In this document: positions 40,595 to 44,075 of the stretch, in pieces | Numbering within the stretch: the first letter of the stretch is position 1 | Layout: each line of letters starts with the position of its first letter | Origin: an uncultured Bacteroidales bacterium | GTDB taxonomy: Bacteria > Bacteroidota > Bacteroidia > Bacteroidales > Paludibacteraceae | Assembly (NCBI GenBank): GCA_937911935.1 | Contig: CALDQH010000097.1 | Coordinates: forward strand, 1 to 44,075 | DNA length: 44,075 nt | Reading direction: 5' to 3' | Position numbers and translations under genes: made by a program | The notes under the pieces: model-generated | Seen by the model: the letters and a program-made list of their open reading frames with translations, nothing else | Told to the model about the DNA's origin: nothing | Database searches by the model: none

Positions 40595-40623
40595 AGGAGA
40601 GTTGATAAAGGAGAAAGGAGAAA
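40593..40623. repeat. 31-bp inverted repeat, right copy
   Basis: Exact reverse complement of 38778-38808, 14 bp after the stop codon of the Wzi-like gene. Hairpin element E starts within its last bases. Confidence 0.9.
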
Positions 40624-40700
40624 GTTGCGATTAAGCGAGAGCAGAACAAATTTATTTGTTATGCCGAGCGTGAGCAACTTCATGAGCGAAGTGAATAAAG
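40620..40700. repeat. Hairpin repeat element, copy E (reverse orientation)
   Basis: Outer stem AAGTTGC (40622-40628) with GCAACTT (40674-40680); apical stem AACAAAT (40645-40651), loop TT, ATTTGTT (40654-40660). Reverse complement of copy C except at the apical stem. Confidence 0.85.
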
Positions 40701-40711
40701 GAGAGTGAGAT

Positions 40712-41092
40712 GTGAAGAAATTAGGAGTGTTAGGTGATAAGACATATAGCTTTGCGATAAGAATTATCAAAGCATATAAATTTCTTTCGGGGAAAAGCGA
40801 ATTTGTGCTGTCAAAGCAATTGTTAAGAAGTGGAACTGCCATTGGTGCATTATGTAGAGAAGCACAAAATGCACAAAGTAAAGCAGACTTTCTTAATAAG
40901 ATGAATATAGCCTTGAAAGAGGCAAATGAAACAGAATATTGGTTATCCTTACTAAAGGATACTGAATACATAGATGTACAAATTTATGAATCAATGAATG
41001 CTGATTGTGAGGAGATTGTAAAGATTTTAACATCAACAGTAAAAACAACAAAGAAGAATATAGATCATGAGAAATCAGAAAGTAAAAAATAA
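40712..41092 (+). CDS. Four-helix-bundle protein (23S rRNA-intervening-sequence protein family)
   Basis: A 126-residue helical protein with the family signature SKQLLRSGTAIGALCREAQ followed by SKADFLNKMNIALKEANETEYWL. Members were named from 23S rRNA intervening sequences but are also scattered through chromosomes, often beside polysaccharide genes as here. The biochemical function is unknown. The only start in frame is GTG at 40712, behind AAAGGAG; a TGA at 40706 blocks anything earlier. The Lys- and Ser-rich tail is variable. Confidence 0.88.
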   Translation: MKKLGVLGDKTYSFAIRIIKAYKFLSGKSEFVLSKQLLRSGTAIGALCREAQNAQSKADFLNKMNIALKEANETEYWLSLLKDTEYIDVQIYESMNADCEEIVKILTSTVKTTKKNIDHEKSESKK

Positions 41093-41100
41093 ATTTCTCT

Positions 41101-41207
41101 TTTCTCCTTTCTCAACTATCAACTAAATTAAAGCAAACAAATAAGCAAGCAAGGTAAGATAAGAGTAAATAAAATTTCTCCTTTCTCCTTTCTCAACTAT
41201 CAACTAA
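41101..41207. repeat. 26-bp direct repeat, two copies
   Basis: 41101-41126 and 41182-41207 are identical (beginning TTTCTCCTTTCTCAAC), with similar DNA extending upstream of both. The motif is related to the 31-bp inverted repeat at 38778 and 40593. GCCC-AAA-GGGC follows at 41212-41222. Confidence 0.8.
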
Positions 41208-41252
41208 TAAAGCCCAAAGGGCACTAAATACCAAACGTATAACAAAATTTTT

Positions 41253-42383
41253 ATGAAAAAAATTCAAATGGTTGACTTAAAGAGTCAATACGAAAAAATC
41301 AGAGAGGATGTAAATGCTGGTATTCAAGAAGTAATTGATACCACAACCTTTATCAAAGGTGGCAAAGTAAACGAATTCCAAAAGAATTTGGAGGCTTATT
41401 TGGGTGTTAAACACGTTATTCCAACGGGTAACGGTACCGACGCGCTTCAAATTGCATTGATGGCATTGGGTTTGAAACCAGGCGACGAAGTTATTACGCC
41501 TACCTTTACCTTTATTGCTACAGCCGAAGTGGTTGCTCTATTGGGTTTAACTCCTGTGGTGGTTGACGTAGAAGAAGATACCTTTAACATGGATATCGAA
41601 GCCGTTAAACGTGCTATCACGCCTAAAACCAAAGCCATTGTGCCTGTTCACTTGTTTGGTCAAAATGCTAACATGGATGCACTTTTGCAATTGGCCAAAG
41701 AAAACAACCTATACATTGTAGAAGACGCTTGCCAATCGATTGGTGCCGATTACACCTTTGCTGATGGTAGCAAAGCTAAATCGGGCTGTATTGGTAACAT
41801 TGGTTGTACCTCTTTCTTCCCTTCTAAAAACTTGGGTTGCTACGGCGACGGTGGTGCTATCTTTACCAACGACGACGAATTGGCAGCTAAAATGCGCGCC
41901 ATTGCTAACCACGGTATGGTGGTTCGCTATCACCACGATATGATTGGAGTAAACAGCCGTTTGGACAGTATTCAAGCTGCTGTATTGGACGTTAAATTGC
42001 GTCACTTGGACGAATACATCGCTGCTCGTCAAGCTGCTGCTGCTTACTACAACAATGCTTTTGCTGGCTGCGATAAATTGATTACTCCTATTACATCGCC
42101 ATTTACCACCCACGTATTCCACCAATATACCCTTAAATTGGTAGATGTAGATCGTAACGGTTTGCAAGAATACCTAAAAGAAAAAGGCATTCCAGCGATG
42201 ATTTACTATCCAGTTCCTTTGCACTTGCAAAAGGCTTACCAAGACCCTCGCTACAAAAAAGGCGACTTCCCCGTAGCAGAAAAATTGATGGATTGCGTAT
42301 TGTCGCTACCCATGCACACCGAATTGGACGAAGAACAACTTGAGTATATTACATCATCTGTTTTAGAATTTATTAATAAATAA
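41253..42383 (+). CDS. wbpE: DegT-family aminotransferase, WbpE-like (UDP-3-keto-GlcNAcA aminotransferase)
   Basis: A 376-residue PLP-dependent sugar aminotransferase. PLP-binding Lys192 in SFFPSKNLGCYGDGG, Asp158 in VEDAC, and GNGTDALQIALMALG near 59-73. The segment RYHHDMIGVNSRLDSIQAA is characteristic of the WbpE/WlbC subgroup. It would transfer an amino group from glutamate to the C3 keto group of UDP-2-acetamido-3-keto-glucuronate. The next two genes encode an acetyltransferase and a dehydrogenase of the same route, which supports this substrate. Other 3-keto sugars cannot be excluded. Confidence 0.88.
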   Translation: MKKIQMVDLKSQYEKIREDVNAGIQEVIDTTTFIKGGKVNEFQKNLEAYLGVKHVIPTGNGTDALQIALMALGLKPGDEVITPTFTFIATAEVVALLGLTPVVVDVEEDTFNMDIEAVKRAITPKTKAIVPVHLFGQNANMDALLQLAKENNLYIVEDACQSIGADYTFADGSKAKSGCIGNIGCTSFFPSKNLGCYGDGGAIFTNDDELAAKMRAIANHGMVVRYHHDMIGVNSRLDSIQAAVLDVKLRHLDEYIAARQAAAAYYNNAFAGCDKLITPITSPFTTHVFHQYTLKLVDVDRNGLQEYLKEKGIPAMIYYPVPLHLQKAYQDPRYKKGDFPVAEKLMDCVLSLPMHTELDEEQLEYITSSVLEFINK

Positions 42384-42385
42384 TT

Positions 42386-42475
42386 GGTGATTCGGTGATT
42401 TGGTGAGTCGGTGAGTCGAAGTTTGATATCGCATCACCGTATAACCGCATCACCGCATAACCAGAGCGAAGCGAT
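42386..42475. repeat. Repeat words in the wbpE-wbpD gap
   Basis: GTGATTCGGTGATTTGGTGAG units, then CATCACCGTATAACCGCATC units, ending in ACCAGAGCGAAGCGATAT (42460-42477), an 18-mer that runs into the wbpD start codon and is identical to 27878-27895 before mutS. Confidence 0.8.
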
Positions 42476-43048
42476 ATGGAATATTTTAAGCATGAATCAT
42501 CTTACGTAGATGAAGGTTGTCAAATAGGCAACGGCACCAAGATATGGCATTTTAGCCACATTATGAGCAATTGCGTTATTGGCGAAAATTGCAACATTGG
42601 TCAAAACGTAGTTATATCGCCCAAAGTAGTATTGGGCAACAACGTAAAAATTCAAAACAACGTATCGGTTTACGAAGGTGTAATTGCCGAGGACGATGTT
42701 TTTATGGGTCCCTCGATGGTATTTACCAACGTCCTTAACCCTCGTAGCCATGTTAGCCGCAAGGACGAATACCGCGCTACCATTTTGCGCAAAGGTTGCA
42801 GCATTGGTGCTAATGCTACCATTGTATGTGGTCACGAGATAGGCGAGTACGCCCTTATTGGTGCAGGCACCGTAGTTACCAAAAATGTAAAACCTTACGC
42901 TTTGATGGTAGGCAACCCTGCTCGTCAGTTGGGTTGGGTAAGCGAAAACGGTCAAAAATTGCATTTTGACGAAGATGGTTTTGCTACTTGCCCTGCCACC
43001 GGTCAAAAATACCAACTTAAGGATGGAAACGTCACGGAGATTAAATAA
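42476..43048 (+). CDS. wbpD: WbpD-like N-acetyltransferase (UDP-2-acetamido-3-amino-glucuronate)
   Basis: A 190-residue left-handed beta-helix acyltransferase with hexapeptide repeats through residues 10-140. NVSVYEGV, GPSMVFTNVLNPRSHVSRKDEYR and YALMVGNPARQLGWVSENG are the WbpD/WlbB hallmarks. By family it acetylates the 3-amino group to give UDP-2,3-diacetamido-2,3-dideoxyglucuronate with acetyl-CoA. The extra C-terminal tail (ATCPATGQKYQLKDG) is also seen in relatives. The start is fixed by YVDEGCQIGNGT aligning after about 10 residues. Confidence 0.92.
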   Translation: MEYFKHESSYVDEGCQIGNGTKIWHFSHIMSNCVIGENCNIGQNVVISPKVVLGNNVKIQNNVSVYEGVIAEDDVFMGPSMVFTNVLNPRSHVSRKDEYRATILRKGCSIGANATIVCGHEIGEYALIGAGTVVTKNVKPYALMVGNPARQLGWVSENGQKLHFDEDGFATCPATGQKYQLKDGNVTEIK

Positions 43049-43064
43049 TCGCGATTATTTAATC
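43039..43064. repeat. 26-bp perfect palindrome across the wbpD stop codon
   Basis: 13-base half sites with no loop, centre at TCG|CGA (43051/43052). The stop codon TAA (43046-43048) is inside the left half. GACTAATCG words follow directly. Confidence 0.8.
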
Positions 43065-43202
43065 GACTAATCGACTAATCGGCCAATCGAATGATTATAT
43101 AAAGATACCGATTTGTCAAAAAAAGTAAAAACCAGGTGTATGTTGTGTATAGAAACTGATTTATTCAAATCACCGACTCACCGCATCACCGCATCACCAA
43201 CA
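43065..43202. repeat. Repeat words before the WbpB/WlbA-like gene
   Basis: GACTAATCGACTAATCGG at 43064-43082 and CACCGACTCACCGCATCACC-type units at 43172-43199, ending 7 bp before the start codon. The part in between is AT-rich with no recognised feature. Confidence 0.7.
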
Positions 43203-43206
43203 AAAA

Positions 43207-44075
43207 ATGATAAACTTTGCAGTAGTAGGATTGGGTCACATTGGCAAGCGCCATGCTGAAATGATTCGTCGCAACCCCGGAGCTAACTTAGTAGCAGTGT
43301 GCGATGTATTGCCCAAAGATAAAATTGATCCGGAAATTAAAGAAGATTACTACAACGATTATGACGAGCTATTAAAACGCGAAGACATTGATGTAGTAAA
43401 TATTTGTAACCTAAACGGTTTTCATGCCGAATATGCCATTAAAGCATTGGAAGCTAAAAAACACGTGGTGCTCGAAAAACCCATTGCGCTAAACAAAGCC
43501 GATGCCGAAAAAATCGTGTTTAAATCGCTCGAAATGTCGCGCTCGGTGTTCTGTGTAATGCAAAACCGTTACTCTCCACCTATGGCGTGGTTAAAAGAAT
43601 TGATTACCGAAAAACGCTTGGGCGATATTTACTTTGTAAAAGTAGATGCTTTTTGGAACCGCGACGAACGTTACTACCAACGTGGTAGCTGGCACGGCAC
43701 CAATAAATTAGACGGTGGTACGCTTTATACCCAATTCTCGCACTATGTAGATATGCTTTACTGGTTGTTTGGCGACATTACCAACATTCGTGGTAAGTTT
43801 GCTAACTGCTCGCACGGCGATTTAATTGAGTTTGAAGATACCGGTTGTGTAGATTTCGACTTCATCAATGGTGGTATGGGTTCACTAAACTATTCAACAT
43901 CAGTTTGGGACAAAAACCTAGAAAGTTCTGTTACAATCATTGGTTCTAAAGGTACTGTGAAAGTAGCTGGTCAATATATGGATACCGTAGTTCACTGCCA
44001 CATCCAAGACTACGAAATGCCAGAACTTAAAGAACCAACTCACGAAAACGACTTCGGCGGTTACAAAGGTGCAGC
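43207..44075 (+). CDS. Gfo/Idh/MocA dehydrogenase, WbpB/WlbA-like, 5' part only
   Basis: 289 residues are visible and the frame runs off the right edge. NAD-binding GLGHIG (8-13), the conserved EKP (90-92) of Gfo/Idh/MocA enzymes, and DGGTLYTQFSHYVDMLYW containing the family's active-site His. Next to wbpE and wbpD it probably oxidises UDP-GlcNAc-uronate at C3, giving the substrate of the aminotransferase. The UDP-GlcNAc 6-dehydrogenase (WbpA) needed first is not in the window. The sequence is not the classical Bordetella/Pseudomonas WlbA N-terminus, so no symbol is given. Confidence 0.85.
   Translation, partial: MINFAVVGLGHIGKRHAEMIRRNPGANLVAVCDVLPKDKIDPEIKEDYYNDYDELLKREDIDVVNICNLNGFHAEYAIKALEAKKHVVLEKPIALNKADAEKIVFKSLEMSRSVFCVMQNRYSPPMAWLKELITEKRLGDIYFVKVDAFWNRDERYYQRGSWHGTNKLDGGTLYTQFSHYVDMLYWLFGDITNIRGKFANCSHGDLIEFEDTGCVDFDFINGGMGSLNYSTSVWDKNLESSVTIIGSKGTVKVAGQYMDTVVHCHIQDYEMPELKEPTHENDFGGYKGA

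Noticed and set aside
38778..40623. Inversion of the IR-flanked segment restoring a full polA gene
   Set aside because: The opposite strand of the segment has no long frame with 5'-nuclease motifs (the longest is about 100 codons), so inversion would not rebuild polA.
40712..41092. Four-helix-bundle gene as a sign of a 23S rRNA intervening sequence
   Set aside because: No rRNA sequence is seen on either side; free-standing copies of this family are common.

Overview
This window is a chromosomal segment of a Bacteroidota bacterium, most likely a member of Bacteroidales. The lineage signals are CTnDOT-type Tra proteins, a PorP/SprF protein beside a type B T9SS cargo, DUF4292 and PCMD-type proteins, and several promoters with the Bacteroidota -7 element TAnnTTTG. 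No rRNA or tRNA gene was recognised. Both ends cut genes: rsmA at the left and a sugar-nucleotide dehydrogenase at the right.

Layout. 1-5.4 kb: the end of rsmA, then a leftward clpP-clpX-recQ operon and a formate/nitrite-type channel. 5.5-13.4 kb: a rightward, tightly packed type IV secretion cluster (a small membrane gene, then traE, F, G, I, J, K, M, N). It has no relaxase, coupling protein or integrase in the window. 13.4-17.5 kb: a leftward dut-TPR-DUF4292-EnvC-like group. 17.8-21 kb: a K+/H+ antiporter and nadB. 21-26.5 kb: porP and a 1468-residue T9SS type B surface protein. 26.6-27.7 kb: a BRO-N gene between two near-identical 36-bp hairpins. 27.9-30.5 kb: mutS. 30.6-35.5 kb: four genes that look like a steroid or bile-acid ring-reduction set (extended SDR with a zinc-ribbon tail, classical SDR, Fe-S old-yellow-enzyme reductase, steroid 5-alpha-reductase homologue). 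35.7-36.6 kb: an exported PCMD-like protein. 36.8-38.7 kb: a DNA polymerase I with proofreading and polymerase domains but no 5'-nuclease domain. 38.8-41.1 kb: a Wzi-like outer-membrane protein flanked by an exact 31-bp inverted repeat, then a four-helix-bundle protein. 41.2-44.1 kb: wbpE- and wbpD-type genes and a WbpB/WlbA-like dehydrogenase for a diacetamido-uronic acid nucleotide sugar.

The most unusual feature cuts across the gene map: the intergenic DNA is full of repeats. Six copies of a roughly 80-90 bp hairpin element keep the same architecture, while both the outer and the apical stems change with base-pair compensation. Between genes, often directly before start codons, lie runs of degenerate 8-9 bp words. 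The same kinds of words lie inside the N-terminal part of the shortened polA frame. Perfect palindromes also sit on or beside several stop codons.

Strongest leads: the covarying hairpin family, the putative steroid-transforming locus, the relaxase-less Tra apparatus, and the shortened polA next to the inverted-repeat-flanked gene.
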